In this document: in pieces, positions 44,928-54,751 of the stretch
Numbering within the stretch: position 1 is the first letter of the stretch
Layout of the letters: every line of letters begins with the position of its first letter
Program-made: the position numbers and the translations under genes
Assembly (NCBI RefSeq): GCF_014467285.1
Contig: NZ_NKHR01000004.1
Location: 227,086 to 291,085, forward strand
Length of the DNA stretch: 64,000 nucleotides
Source of the DNA: Xenorhabdus sp014467285
GTDB taxonomy: Bacteria; Pseudomonadota; Gammaproteobacteria; Enterobacterales; Enterobacteriaceae
Reading direction: 5' to 3'
Notes under the pieces: model-generated
Told to the model about the DNA's origin: nothing
What the model saw: only the letters and a program-made list of their open reading frames with translations
Database searches by the model: none

Positions 44928-45899
44928 TTAGTGAATTCCACCAATTCGGTTCAAACGTACACCCGTAGGCCACTCACCTTCCTGTTTTTCAAAACTCATC
45001 CAGATGGCGGTTGCACGGCCTACCAAATTTTTCTCCGGTACGAATCCCCACTCCCGGCTGTCTGCACTATTGTCACGGTTATCACCCATCGCGAAATATT
45101 GGCCTTCAGGAACAACCCAAACACCAGGTGGCAAACCTGCCTGACGATAATGAGGTATAGACTGCGCCGAAGGTATGGTCAAAATATGGTGTGACACATT
45201 ACCTAAGCTTTCAATCCGTTCCCCTTGGCGGAGTGTATATGGCCCCAATACTTCATCAAGTGGTACTTGATAAACACCACTTACACGGATCCCTTCAGGG
45301 GTTACATCTTCTTTGATAGTCCATTCACTTGGAAACACGTCCCGGTAAGTGACAGGTAAGGTTCCCTTGCATTCAGCATTCCAACCACACTCCGGATAAA
45401 CTTGAAGCTCTTTTTTGACATAATCGTAAACAATCCGGTCTCCGGGTAAGCCAACGATTCGTTTCACAAAATCAATGCTTGGATTAACTGGGTATTTAAA
45501 AACAGCGATATCTCCACGCTTAGGCTCACCCGTTTTAATCAAGGTTGTTTGTGTAATCGGATCTTTCAGACCATAGGCAAATTTTTCAACCAGAATAAAA
45601 TCCCCGATCAACAATGTTGGCATCATTGAACCAGAAGGGATTTGAAAAGGTTCATACACAAAAGAACGCAGCACCAAAACAATGGCTAACACCGGAAAGA
45701 CAGATGCAAATGTATCAACCCATGAAGGTTTATTAATTTCTTTAGCCAAAGATTCCTGAGCTTCTGTACCTGCCGCCTGTTCCTGAATGAGAGCAAGTTT
45801 TTTCTTGCGTTCAGGAGCCAATTTAAACCGATCTATACACCAAAAAATACCGGTGATTAACGTTGCTAGCGTTAAGATCAAGGCAAAAGTGTTAGCCAT
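44928..45899 (-). CDS. lepB: Signal peptidase I
   Basis: 323 residues. Two membrane helices near the N-terminus (about 4-22 and 64-82), then the periplasmic catalytic domain: Ser91 in IPSGSMMPTL and Lys146 in DFVKRIVGLPGD, the Ser-Lys dyad at E. coli-like positions. Conserved MGDNRDNSADSR follows. Cleaves signal peptides of exported proteins. Encoded between lepA and rnc, as in E. coli. Confidence 0.97.
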   Translation of the reverse strand: MANTFALILTLATLITGIFWCIDRFKLAPERKKKLALIQEQAAGTEAQESLAKEINKPSWVDTFASVFPVLAIVLVLRSFVYEPFQIPSGSMMPTLLIGDFILVEKFAYGLKDPITQTTLIKTGEPKRGDIAVFKYPVNPSIDFVKRIVGLPGDRIVYDYVKKELQVYPECGWNAECKGTLPVTYRDVFPSEWTIKEDVTPEGIRVSGVYQVPLDEVLGPYTLRQGERIESLGNVSHHILTIPSAQSIPHYRQAGLPPGVWVVPEGQYFAMGDNRDNSADSREWGFVPEKNLVGRATAIWMSFEKQEGEWPTGVRLNRIGGIH

Positions 45900-45919
45900 T
45901 TAAACTCCTTACGACCTCG

Positions 45920-47716
45920 TTAATTATCTTTTCCAACATGCAGAATTGCTAAGAAAGCTTCCTGTGGCAGTTCAACATTTCCGACCTGCTTCATGCGTTT
46001 TTTACCTTCTTTTTGCTTCTGCAATAGTTTTTTCTTCCGGCTGACGTCACCACCATAACATTTTGCCAGTACGTTTTTACGTAACTGTTTGACAGTAGAA
46101 CGCGCAATAATGTGAGCGCCTATGGCAGCCTGAATTGCAATGTCAAATTGCTGACGTGGGATCAGTTCTTTCATTTTTTCCACTAACTCACGACCACGAT
46201 ACTGCGAGTTGTCACGGTGAGTAATCAATGCCAGCGCATCAACACGTTCACCATTAATCAAAACATCCACACGCACCATGTCAGAGTTCTGGAACCGGAT
46301 AAAGTTATAATCCAAAGATGCGTAACCACGAGATGTTGATTTCAAACGGTCAAAGAAGTCCAGAACAACTTCAGCCATTGGGATTTCGTAAGTCAGTGCA
46401 ACCTGGTTACCGTGATAAACCATATTAGTCTGTACACCACGTTTTTCTATACAGAGTGTAATGACGTTGCCAAGATATTCTTTCGGCAACAACATGTGAC
46501 ATTCTGCGATCGGTTCACGCAGTTCATTAATATTATTTAAGGCTGGCAACTTAGATGGACTATCGACATAAATAATATCACCACTATTTGTCTCAACTTC
46601 ATAAACAACTGTTGGTGCAGTTGTAATTAAATCGAGATCATATTCACGTTCCAAACGTTCCTGAATGATTTCCATATGCAGCAAGCCAAGGAAACCACAA
46701 CGGAAACCGAAGCCCAACGCGGTAGAGCTTTCTGGTTCATAGAATAATGAAGCGTCATTTAAGCTCAATTTACCCAACGCATCACGGAATGCTTCATAAT
46801 CATCGGAACTTACAGGGAATAATCCCGCATAAACTTGCGGTTTAACCTTTTTAAAACCTGGAAGAGCTTTTTCCGCAGGGTGACGTGCAGTCGTCAACGT
46901 ATCACCAACCGGAGCGCCCAAAATATCTTTGATAGCACAAACCAGCCAGCCCACTTCCCCACAATTCAGCACGTCACGATCGATACGCTTCGGCGTGAAA
47001 ATACCTAGACGGTCGGCGTTATATACCTGACCTGTACTCATTACCTTAACTTTATCACCCTTACGCAAGGTACCGTTTTTAATACGGACAAGTGAAACAA
47101 CGCCAAGGTAATTGTCAAACCATGAGTCAATAATCAGAGCCTGCAATGGTGCATCAGGATCGCCTTCCGGCGCCGGGATTTCTTTCACCAGACGTTCAAT
47201 AACATCCTGTACTCCGACACCCGTTTTTGCAGAACAACGAACAGCGTCCGTTGCATCAATGCCAACGATGTCTTCAATTTCATCTGCAACACGCTCTGGC
47301 TCTGCTGCCGGGAGGTCAATTTTGTTCAGAACCGGAACCACTTCCAGATCCATTTCAATGGCGGTATAGCAGTTAGCCAAGGTCTGAGCTTCAACACCCT
47401 GACCCGCATCAACCACCAGCAAAGCACCTTCACAAGCAGCCAGAGAACGGGAAACTTCATAAGAGAAGTCAACATGCCCGGGAGTATCGATAAAGTTTAA
47501 TTGATAGACTTGCCCGTCATTTGCCTTGTAATCAAGCGTTACACTCTGCGCCTTGATAGTAATGCCACGCTCACGTTCAAGATCCATTGAATCCAGTACT
47601 TGTGCTGCCATTTCACGATCTGACAGCCCCCCACAGATTTGAATAATCCGGTCAGATAGAGTGGACTTACCGTGGTCAATGTGGGCGATAATGGAGAAAT
47701 TTCGTATTTGCTTCAT
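45920..47716 (-). CDS. lepA: Translation elongation factor 4 (LepA)
   Basis: 598 residues. GTPase with G1 AHIDHGKSTLSD, G3 DTPGHVDFSYE, G4 NKIDL; LepA-specific C-terminal domain ends KQKEGKKRMKQVGNVELPQEAF. It back-translocates or monitors stalled ribosomes. Twenty bases from lepB. Confidence 0.98.
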   Translation of the reverse strand: MKQIRNFSIIAHIDHGKSTLSDRIIQICGGLSDREMAAQVLDSMDLERERGITIKAQSVTLDYKANDGQVYQLNFIDTPGHVDFSYEVSRSLAACEGALLVVDAGQGVEAQTLANCYTAIEMDLEVVPVLNKIDLPAAEPERVADEIEDIVGIDATDAVRCSAKTGVGVQDVIERLVKEIPAPEGDPDAPLQALIIDSWFDNYLGVVSLVRIKNGTLRKGDKVKVMSTGQVYNADRLGIFTPKRIDRDVLNCGEVGWLVCAIKDILGAPVGDTLTTARHPAEKALPGFKKVKPQVYAGLFPVSSDDYEAFRDALGKLSLNDASLFYEPESSTALGFGFRCGFLGLLHMEIIQERLEREYDLDLITTAPTVVYEVETNSGDIIYVDSPSKLPALNNINELREPIAECHMLLPKEYLGNVITLCIEKRGVQTNMVYHGNQVALTYEIPMAEVVLDFFDRLKSTSRGYASLDYNFIRFQNSDMVRVDVLINGERVDALALITHRDNSQYRGRELVEKMKELIPRQQFDIAIQAAIGAHIIARSTVKQLRKNVLAKCYGGDVSRKKKLLQKQKEGKKRMKQVGNVELPQEAFLAILHVGKDN

Positions 47717-47928
47717 TATTAAATCTTTTTTGCCTTAATATTTCTGAATCATTCGCCTATGGACACACTGATGGACATAAAGCGACAGTTTATTGGTTCG
47801 GCCACTGGCCTTGAGGAGCCGTATTCTACATGCCAAACTTGTGAAAACCTAGTCATGCCTGTGGTTTTCAGTATGACCTTGTGATTTCCAGTATGATAAA
47901 AAAGTTGAAGCTCATATGGTAAAACAGA
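47717..47928. other. Intergenic, lepA / rseC
   Basis: About 210 bases between same-strand genes. GAAAACC...GGTTTTC (47843-47869) forms a short hairpin without a T-run. Confidence 0.4.
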
Positions 47929-48393
47929 TTATTCTTGCTGTAGAACCTTAATCGTATCGGGAGGCAGACCAATTTGTAACACAACAGGCTGGTACGCTTG
48001 CAGATTATCCCAATACGCAGCAATCTTGCGGGCAACGAAGAAACCGGCAAACCCTCCGCCAATTCCCCCTAAACATATCCATAACTGGTCGTTCGTCCAA
48101 AACTGGAAAAGCGCCCCTCCCAAAAATAACCCCAGTAATGGCGTTAAATAAACTAACATTGCTGAACGCAACAAACTACTTTCAGGAATGCCCACTTCAA
48201 CTTTCTGCCCCGGCTGAAGTGGCTGAGAAATTTCCAGCTCCAACTGATGAATATTTTCCGGCCCTATTTTTTCCAATAAATAAGAACCACAGGTAGTTCT
48301 GGACTGACAACTACCACAACCTGAAGATGAGCCATAGCGCAACAATGCGCGGCCTTTTTGCCAACGGACAACTGTCGCCCACTCTTTAACCAT
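47929..48393 (-). CDS. rseC: SoxR-reducing / sigma-E modulator RseC
   Basis: 154 residues. The N-terminal cytosolic part has a CGSC-x2-RTTCG type cysteine motif (CGSCQSRTTCG), then two membrane helices (about 79-98 and 105-127). In E. coli RseC relates to the Rsx complex that reduces SoxR and mildly modulates sigma-E. The ATG overlaps the rseB stop by one base. Confidence 0.95.
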   Translation of the reverse strand: MVKEWATVVRWQKGRALLRYGSSSGCGSCQSRTTCGSYLLEKIGPENIHQLELEISQPLQPGQKVEVGIPESSLLRSAMLVYLTPLLGLFLGGALFQFWTNDQLWICLGGIGGGFAGFFVARKIAAYWDNLQAYQPVVLQIGLPPDTIKVLQQE

Positions 48394-49352
48394 CAGTTTT
48401 CCTCTGTAAATGTCACGCTTGCTGCAATCCGCTCAGCGGTCGTGAAAGGCAGCTCCCCAATAACGGTAATGCTATTTTTACCGCGGGCCAAAGTATAAAC
48501 CGTTCTCCTGCCTTGTCGAAATGGCTGTTCCCCAACGGCCTTTTTGTTTGCAGTCACAACATTTACGGAAAAATTAAACAATCCATCACCATACATGATG
48601 GATTCCAACCATTCTGTTTCTGACAGTTTACGGCTGGTACGGGAAATTTCATTGAAGCCTTCAGGTATTTTTCCAACTCGCCAATTGAACTTCAATTTTT
48701 CGGAAGGCGGAATGAGCAACATCGGCGGTAATTTCAGATCAGTAATCGCACTCAGCTCGTTTTTAATGTAGTCATTGACGGTTGATGACACAACCCGAAA
48801 TTGCTCAATTACGGTTATATTATCCTTATCCAGCAAATCAATCAGCAAAGGAAGGTGATTTCTCTCATCAATCAGAAGGTTATAACTATAACGGGATTCA
48901 TCTTTCGATATGATGCGAACAAATCTCACTGGATTATCACCAACATGCGTACTGCCGGAATCAATGAAACGATAGAACTTTTGTAATTGCGTAAAATCGG
49001 CAAAGATGATCGGTGGAAGATAATCAACAATATGGTTGCCATATAAGCTGAATGAATCCAGACCTGGCTCGTAATAGCTGATTTGGTCACCACGCTGGAT
49101 AATTTCCCGGCGGGAACCATCCATTTGTATGATTTGCGCAATGGGTTTACCGTCAATAATGGCATGACGATAACGCAACGGAATCAGGAATTGCTGGCCT
49201 ATGTTGATAAAGCCAAGTTCATAATTCAGCGTTTGTACGGCATTATTCATATCCTGCAACAAAGCCTCGGCGCTGCTTTGCTGCGCCGAGGCTTTGAGAG
49301 GATTCAACAGGCTAACCGCCAATAAGAAAATGAAAACCCAAATACGTTTCAT
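48393..49352 (-). CDS. rseB: Periplasmic sigma-E regulator RseB
   Basis: 319 residues with a signal peptide (KRIWVFIFLLAVSLLNPLKASAQQ; cleavage likely after ASA). A MucB/RseB fold: it binds the periplasmic part of RseA and shields it from DegS until outer-membrane stress (lipopolysaccharide) displaces it. The ATG overlaps the rseA stop by one base. Confidence 0.96.
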   Translation of the reverse strand: MKRIWVFIFLLAVSLLNPLKASAQQSSAEALLQDMNNAVQTLNYELGFINIGQQFLIPLRYRHAIIDGKPIAQIIQMDGSRREIIQRGDQISYYEPGLDSFSLYGNHIVDYLPPIIFADFTQLQKFYRFIDSGSTHVGDNPVRFVRIISKDESRYSYNLLIDERNHLPLLIDLLDKDNITVIEQFRVVSSTVNDYIKNELSAITDLKLPPMLLIPPSEKLKFNWRVGKIPEGFNEISRTSRKLSETEWLESIMYGDGLFNFSVNVVTANKKAVGEQPFRQGRRTVYTLARGKNSITVIGELPFTTAERIAASVTFTEEN

Positions 49353-49993
49353 TACTGTTGCTGTGATTGTTGTTGTGCTCCAATAGGCTGATTAATCTGA
49401 GTAACACCGTAATTTTTTTCAGAATGGATGCGTCTGGTCAGTTCATATTGCTGCAACATCGCATCAATACGCTTATTACTTTCCCGAACTTGCATGCTCA
49501 GATCACCACCGAAGGCTTCATCATCAACAGGAGTCGCCAAACCTACAGGGGAGGCTGACCCCATCACAGGCAATGTATTGAAGACTGGCGTATCAGATTG
49601 AATATCTGCATCAACACTACTGCTGCTATTATATTGCTGAACGCCAATAACCACAGTCAAAGACACACATGCAGCAATACCAACTTGTGTAATCTGGCTC
49701 GCCCATGGACGAATTTTTCTCCAGAATGGCATTCTGCCCCATGTTTCAGGCTCTGGCTGAGATTCTAGAACAGCCGCTGGATTAATCTGGACGGGCTCTT
49801 TCTCAAGCGCCAGTGCCACTTGACTCGCGATATCCAAATGTAATACATCCCCCACGTCGCCACGCATGACATCACGGACAAGATGGTATCTTTCCCATTG
49901 CTGCTGCATGGCTGCATCTTCAGAGACCAAATGAACGACTTCACTATCAAGAGCTTCTCCATCCATTAAAGCGGAAAGTTTCTCTCTTTGCAT
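49352..49993 (-). CDS. rseA: Anti-sigma-E factor RseA
   Basis: 213 residues. Cytosolic anti-sigma domain (about 1-75, MQREKLSALMDGE), one membrane helix (about 100-120, WASQITQVGIAACVSLTVVIGVQ), then a periplasmic Gln/Ser-rich tail. It holds sigma-E until cleaved by DegS and RseP. Thirty-one bases after rpoE. Confidence 0.96.
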   Translation of the reverse strand: MQREKLSALMDGEALDSEVVHLVSEDAAMQQQWERYHLVRDVMRGDVGDVLHLDIASQVALALEKEPVQINPAAVLESQPEPETWGRMPFWRKIRPWASQITQVGIAACVSLTVVIGVQQYNSSSSVDADIQSDTPVFNTLPVMGSASPVGLATPVDDEAFGGDLSMQVRESNKRIDAMLQQYELTRRIHSEKNYGVTQINQPIGAQQQSQQQ

Positions 49994-50024
49994 GCCAAAG
50001 TACCTTTAAAATTGTTTTGTCCCA

Positions 50025-50600
50025 CTACTGTTGGATTAGTGGTTGAACTTTGTTATCAATGGCTTCCCTTGCCCGGAAAATTCGTGAACGTACAGTGCCT
50101 ACGGGACATTCCATGATGTCGGCTATTTCTTCATAGCTCAACCCTTCCAACTCCCTCAATGTAATCGCTACCCGCAAATCTTCCGGAAGCGATTCAATAG
50201 TACGGAAAACCACTTCCTTTAACTCTTCAGACAACATTAAGTTCTCAGGGTTCGAAATTTCTTTCAATGAACTTGACGCATCATAATTTTCGGCATCGTT
50301 AGCATCCAAATCATTAGATGGAGGACGACGCCCCTGAGCAACCAAATAATTTTTAGCCGTATTAACGGCTATACGGTACAGCCAAGTATAAAAAGCACTA
50401 TCGCCCCGGAAAGAAGAAAGCGCCCGATAAGTCTTAATAAAAACCTCTTGAGCAACATCAGGAACGTCACTTTGAGGTACGTAACGAGCAATCAGGCTCG
50501 CTACTTTGTGCTGATATCTTATCACCAGCAAATTAAATGCTTTTTGATCACCTTTCTGGACCCGTTCAATCAGCATTTGATCCGTTAACTGCTCGCTCAT
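50025..50600 (-). CDS. rpoE: RNA polymerase sigma factor RpoE (sigma-24)
   Basis: 191 residues from the ATG at 50600 (MSEQLTDQMLIERVQKGD), preceded by CAGGAG. The frame is open for 33 more codons, but this would start inside the sigma-E promoter, so it is rejected. Region 2 (about 20-90, DVPDVAQEVFIKTYRALSSFRGDSAFYTWLYRIA) and region 4 (about 130-185, DLRVAITLRELEGLSYEEIA) are intact. It directs envelope-stress transcription. First gene of the rpoE-rseA-rseB-rseC operon. Confidence 0.98.
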   Translation of the reverse strand: MSEQLTDQMLIERVQKGDQKAFNLLVIRYQHKVASLIARYVPQSDVPDVAQEVFIKTYRALSSFRGDSAFYTWLYRIAVNTAKNYLVAQGRRPPSNDLDANDAENYDASSSLKEISNPENLMLSEELKEVVFRTIESLPEDLRVAITLRELEGLSYEEIADIMECPVGTVRSRIFRAREAIDNKVQPLIQQ

Positions 50601-50687
50601 CCGAGGTTCACTCTCCTGAGGTAAAACTCCACATGTTTGTACCAATTTAAACCAATATGATGTCCTGCTTTCCCGAACAAGCATGAC

Positions 50688-50714
50688 TTTGAGTATCAAT
50701 TTACTGTGAAGTTC
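50688..50714 (-). promoter_or_regulatory. Sigma-E promoter of rpoE (autoregulatory)
   Basis: GAACTT (-35, 50709-50714) and TCAAA (-10, 50688-50692), 16 bases apart, on the rpoE strand. This agrees with the sigma-E consensus GGAACTT-N16-TCnAA and with RpoE driving its own operon. Confidence 0.8.
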
Positions 50715-50974
50715 AACTTTGGCCGTAATTTTATATTACAACCACCTGTCATTTCGTATTTCACTTCTTTTATCCCATTGATATTGATATTTATTTATAG
50801 TTTTGACTTATTACTACATAGCGACCAGAAATCTATTGGGCATATTAATTGCATCATACTTAAGTGCATATAGTACAAATCATAGTCCCTATTTCACAGG
50901 ACACGTGATTTTAATGCGAGAAAAGAAAATATTGCTTTAATCAGCCTCTCATCACTCTAATATTGCTAACCCTA
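50715..50974. other. Intergenic, rpoE / trmN6
   Basis: AT-rich, no gene seen. It should also hold housekeeping promoters for the rpoE operon. Confidence 0.4.
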
Positions 50975-51775
50975 TCAATAATAAACATAAAAATCTGTTA
51001 CTAACTGACGAAACTCATCTGAATACGCGCCATCCAAGGCACGAATCGTTAATTCACTTACCTGATTTTGCTGTTCATGCAGGGATAATCCCAGTAATAG
51101 GCGATGCAACGGCTTATCCCGTCTGTCACGAATGTTGACACGAAAATGAGTAAACCATCCTAACTCTGCTGCCATCTTTTCAAATTGTTCACCAATATCA
51201 TAAGGCAAAACCACGCAAAACAGCCCTGTAGGTGCAATCAATTCCCGTACACACGTCAATAATCCCTGATGTGTCAATGACTCCGTATAACGAGCCTGAT
51301 TGCGAGCTTCATTTCGACATGCAATGGAAGGTTCAAAATAGGGAGGATTACTGACAATTAAATCATATTGGGTACTGTCTTGCTGCAAACCGTGTTTTTG
51401 TTGCAACCCGCGTTCCTGTAACCCATTTTGTTCCATATGCTGCCGCACAAAGTCATGGATATCCTGCTGATGTACCGTAATACGGGAAAACCACGGCGAT
51501 TGTTGTATATTGTCAATCGCCTGCATTGCAGCAGAAGTGTCCAGTTCTACCGCATCAATCACAGTCTGCTCTCCTGTGCGCTGAGCTAACATCAATGCAA
51601 TCAGACCACTGCCACACCCAATATCCAGACACCTTTTCTTGTTATATACTGGCGCCCAGGCTCCCAACAGCACACCATCCGTTCCGACTTTCATCGCACA
51701 TTTATCATGCCCAACAAAAAACTGTTTAAATGTAAAACCACCGCGGCGAAAAACGGGTTTATCTATCGATGCCAT
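50975..51775 (-). CDS. trmN6: tRNA1(Val) (adenine(37)-N6)-methyltransferase
   Basis: 266 residues, close to E. coli YfiC (245) plus a short insertion with a repeated Gln-Leu-Gln pattern around 132-146 (NGLQERGLQQKHGLQQ). SAM-binding GSGLIALMLAQRTG and the catalytic NPPYF (VSNPPYF) mark an N6-adenine methyltransferase. The start FTFKQFFVGHDKCAMKVGTDGVLLGAW is typical of the family. Divergent from srmB. The QERGLQQKHG insertion may be slippage-derived. Confidence 0.93.
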   Translation of the reverse strand: MASIDKPVFRRGGFTFKQFFVGHDKCAMKVGTDGVLLGAWAPVYNKKRCLDIGCGSGLIALMLAQRTGEQTVIDAVELDTSAAMQAIDNIQQSPWFSRITVHQQDIHDFVRQHMEQNGLQERGLQQKHGLQQDSTQYDLIVSNPPYFEPSIACRNEARNQARYTESLTHQGLLTCVRELIAPTGLFCVVLPYDIGEQFEKMAAELGWFTHFRVNIRDRRDKPLHRLLLGLSLHEQQNQVSELTIRALDGAYSDEFRQLVTDFYVYY

Positions 51776-51918
51776 GAGTTATATCTGCTGAAATAAAAGT
51801 TTCTCATAGCATAAATCTTATGACGCGCGGATAAAAGCAACCTGCTTATAGGATGTTTTTATAGGATGAAGAATGTGCCCAACCTGTTTATAATCGGCGG
51901 CCCAAACAGAGGTATATG

Positions 51919-53259
51919 ATGACTGCGACAAACTTTTCTGAATTTCAACTTGATGAATCCCTGCTTGATGCACTGAATGATAAAGGCTACGAACGCCCGA
52001 CAGCAATTCAAGCGGCAGCCATTCCTGCTGCCATGGATGGGCGGGATGTCCTTGGTTCAGCCCCAACCGGTACAGGTAAAACCGCCGCTTACCTGTTGCC
52101 GGCATTACAGCATTTACTCGATTTTCCCCGTAAAAAATCAGGGCCACCGCGTATCCTGATTCTGACTCCAACCCGTGAACTGGCAATGCAAGTTGCAGAA
52201 CAAGCAAAAGAATTAGCGGCTCACACTCATTTAGATATCGCCACAATCACTGGCGGCGTTGCCTATATGAATCACGCAGAAGTATTCAGTGAGAATCAGG
52301 ATATTGTTGTCGCAACGACAGGACGTCTGCTGCAATACATCAAAGAAGAAAACTTCGACTGCCGTGCTGTGGAAACGTTGATCCTTGATGAAGCTGATCG
52401 CATGCTGGATATGGGATTTGCCAATGATGTCGAAACCATTGCCGGTGAAACCCGCTGGCGTAAACAAACACTGTTATTTTCCGCCACACTGGAAGGCGAA
52501 TCCATCCGTGATTTTGCCGAACGTCTGTTAACTGATCCTGTTGAGATTGATGCAGAGCCTTCTCGTCGCGAGCGCAAGAAAATCCAGCAATTTTATTATC
52601 GTGCTGATACGTTAGAGCATAAGACAGCCCTGTTATGCAACCTTCTTCAACAGCCTGATGTTACAAAATCCATTGTTTTCGTACGCAAACGTGAACGTGT
52701 ACGTGAACTGGTTGACTGGCTGAGTCAGGCAGGAATTCAAGCCTGTTTCCTTGAAGGTGAAATGGTACAGGCCAAGCGCACAGATGCCGTGAAACGGTTG
52801 AATGATGGCAAAGTCAAGGTTCTGGTTGCAACAGACGTCGCTTCCCGTGGATTAGATATTGAAAACGTCAGCCACGTCTTTAACTTTGATTTACCTCGCA
52901 CTGCGGATGTTTACCTGCATCGGATTGGCCGTACAGCCCGTGCCGGCCGCAAAGGGACTGCCATTGCTCTGGTTGAATCTCACGATCATCCTCTGCTCGG
53001 TAAAATTAGCCGTTATCTTCAAGAGCCTTTGAAAATACGGGTTGTCGATGAACTCCGCCCGCAAACCAAAGCGCCAAGTGAGAAAAAAAGTTATAAGCCT
53101 TCTAAAAAAGTGTTGGAAAAACGCAAAGAGAAGAAAAAATCAGAAGACACGAAGAAAAAACGAGTAAAAGTTCGTCATCGTGACAGCAAAAACATCGGTA
53201 AACGCCGCGCTTCTTCTGGTAAACCTAGACCAGAAGTAATTGAATCTGGCAACGATTAA
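51919..53259 (+). CDS. srmB: DEAD-box RNA helicase SrmB
   Basis: 446 residues (ATG at 51919; a second ATG three bases upstream is possible). Q motif, Walker A SAPTGTGKT, DEAD box DEADRMLDMG, SAT motif and HRIGRTARAG (VI) are all present. The C-terminal tail is rich in Lys/Arg (about 395-446). It assists early 50S assembly. Confidence 0.97.
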   Translation: MTATNFSEFQLDESLLDALNDKGYERPTAIQAAAIPAAMDGRDVLGSAPTGTGKTAAYLLPALQHLLDFPRKKSGPPRILILTPTRELAMQVAEQAKELAAHTHLDIATITGGVAYMNHAEVFSENQDIVVATTGRLLQYIKEENFDCRAVETLILDEADRMLDMGFANDVETIAGETRWRKQTLLFSATLEGESIRDFAERLLTDPVEIDAEPSRRERKKIQQFYYRADTLEHKTALLCNLLQQPDVTKSIVFVRKRERVRELVDWLSQAGIQACFLEGEMVQAKRTDAVKRLNDGKVKVLVATDVASRGLDIENVSHVFNFDLPRTADVYLHRIGRTARAGRKGTAIALVESHDHPLLGKISRYLQEPLKIRVVDELRPQTKAPSEKKSYKPSKKVLEKRKEKKKSEDTKKKRVKVRHRDSKNIGKRRASSGKPRPEVIESGND

Positions 53260-53271
53260 TTATCTCAATAC

Positions 53272-53305
53272 AGGCGAAGTCATTGAATATGAGTTGACTT
53301 CGCCT
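53272..53305 (+). terminator. srmB stem-loop terminator
   Basis: AGGCGAAGTCA pairs with TGACTTCGCCT, 12 bases beyond srmB and 48 before the convergent lipase stop. No T-run follows, but the stem is perfect for 11 pairs. Confidence 0.6.
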
Positions 53306-53353
53306 CTCTACTTACATCATTTGGACATTATTCAGGCATTACATCACTTAATT

Positions 53354-54484
53354 TCAGCCACTTCTTTGCGATGTAATTTGCTGATAAACTTCCTCAAATT
53401 GTTCCCGAATTGCAGGTTCATCCATAGTCATCGCCAATGAGTGCAAAGAAGGCATTTGTAAAGAAGGCATGTCCAATGCAAACATCCCCTCATCTGTCGC
53501 ATCAGTTGACGCCAACATGGCATCGCCATTATTTAGCCAAGGCTTCTGTTTCGTCATTAATTCCAATACAGCCTCCAAAAAGTGTGCCTTAAATGAATGC
53601 AACCCATATCGATGAGGCAGAATGGAATCCCATATACTTCCTAATTTATATTTAAGTTCGATTGTATTACCCATAGGTTTAGGAACCGGCAATACTTTTT
53701 GCAAATCCCCCAACCAGTCGTATTGAACAGAATAATGGCGTACCAAACCACTGTCGGCCAATTCACGAGCAACTTCAGGTGATACCCCCATACGTTTCAA
53801 CGTAAGGTCTGAAACGCCAGCAGCATTATAAATAACCGCGGGTTTTCCTGTTGCCAGTGCAGCCACTGTTGCCAATCCGCCCCCTAAAGAATGCCCCGTG
53901 AAAATGACATTTTCACCAAATACCTCTAATGACTTGTGCGCTAATTCCACCGCCTGATTATATTGTTTTTCATTGTAGCCAAGCCCCTGACGAATACTTA
54001 CCATGAAATCTTTCAACTCGTTTGAGCCAGTGAAAGAAACAATATATAGCCCCTGATGTTTGTATACCCCTGCTTGAAACCCTGTTGAATAATCATTCAA
54101 CGTACTAGGGTCAATGCCTGCTTGTGATAAATCATCATCAGACAAGCGTTCAAAACTAGGAATTCCTAAACTTTGCTCGCGGTAAACATCACGGGTAACT
54201 AATGTCAGGTTATAGTCAATAAACTTAGACTGTTTTCCTGCAATATCATTGGCTGTCAATATGGGCGATTCCATCGCACGGGCACTGAGATCGTTAATCA
54301 ATGATTGATAAAGTGCATTAGATTGCTTGGTGTTTTCTGACAGCGAAATGGATGATGCAGAAATGCGCTCAGCTTTATCTGGTAATGATTCGGCTGGAGA
54401 ATTGGATTGAGGTTGCAGAGAATTTCCTTCTAATGAATACACCCCTAGTTCACTTAAAAAACTGGTATTTACTGATAAAGTCAT
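53354..54484 (-). CDS. Secreted-type lipase (class 3-like, GHSLGGG)
   Basis: 376 residues, a triacylglycerol-lipase-type alpha/beta hydrolase. The nucleophile elbow GHSLGGG places Ser199; D256 or D260 and H296 may complete the triad. The GX-type motif YIVSFTGSNELKDF precedes it. Residues 1-95 are Ser/Asn-rich and lack a Sec signal, which suggests export by a non-Sec route such as the flagellar system; X. nematophila XlpA is a lipase exported in that way, and this could be its homologue (not confirmed). The C-terminal tail repeats FALDMPSLQMPSLHSLAMT. Inserted between srmB and grcA compared with E. coli. Confidence 0.8.
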   Translation of the reverse strand: MTLSVNTSFLSELGVYSLEGNSLQPQSNSPAESLPDKAERISASSISLSENTKQSNALYQSLINDLSARAMESPILTANDIAGKQSKFIDYNLTLVTRDVYREQSLGIPSFERLSDDDLSQAGIDPSTLNDYSTGFQAGVYKHQGLYIVSFTGSNELKDFMVSIRQGLGYNEKQYNQAVELAHKSLEVFGENVIFTGHSLGGGLATVAALATGKPAVIYNAAGVSDLTLKRMGVSPEVARELADSGLVRHYSVQYDWLGDLQKVLPVPKPMGNTIELKYKLGSIWDSILPHRYGLHSFKAHFLEAVLELMTKQKPWLNNGDAMLASTDATDEGMFALDMPSLQMPSLHSLAMTMDEPAIREQFEEVYQQITSQRSG

Positions 54485-54716
54485 AAAATTCTCCTACAGA
54501 TTATTCAGATTAGAGGTAATCGAAACTCCAAACTCTCTATCGGCAGGAAAATTAACGCCTTTATAACAAATTTAATCTTTAATTAACAATTTTGTTTGTA
54601 ATGAATAAAAGAAATAAAATTACAAAGTGAAATAAAAAAATGCTTTTACGCACAGAGATAACGCCGGATAGGTTTGCATAATTGAAGAGCGGGTGGAAGT
54701 GGTCAATGATAAATAA
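54485..54716. other. Intergenic, lipase / grcA
   Basis: About 230 AT-rich bases; must hold the lipase promoter. No motif recognised. Confidence 0.4.
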
Positions 54717-54738
54717 TCAGGCAGCCTTAACTGCCTGA
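54717..54738 (-). terminator. grcA terminator
   Basis: TCAGGCAG-TTAAGG-CTGCCTGA stem-loop followed on the minus strand by TTATTTATC; 14 bases past the grcA stop. Confidence 0.7.
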
Positions 54739-54751
54739 ATTTAGGCAGAAA

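Noticed and set aside
50601..50699. 33-codon extension of rpoE, or an in-frame leader peptide
   Set aside because: The sigma-E -10 element lies at 50688-50692, so a transcript from this promoter would not include the first ATG; the true start has CAGGAG ahead.
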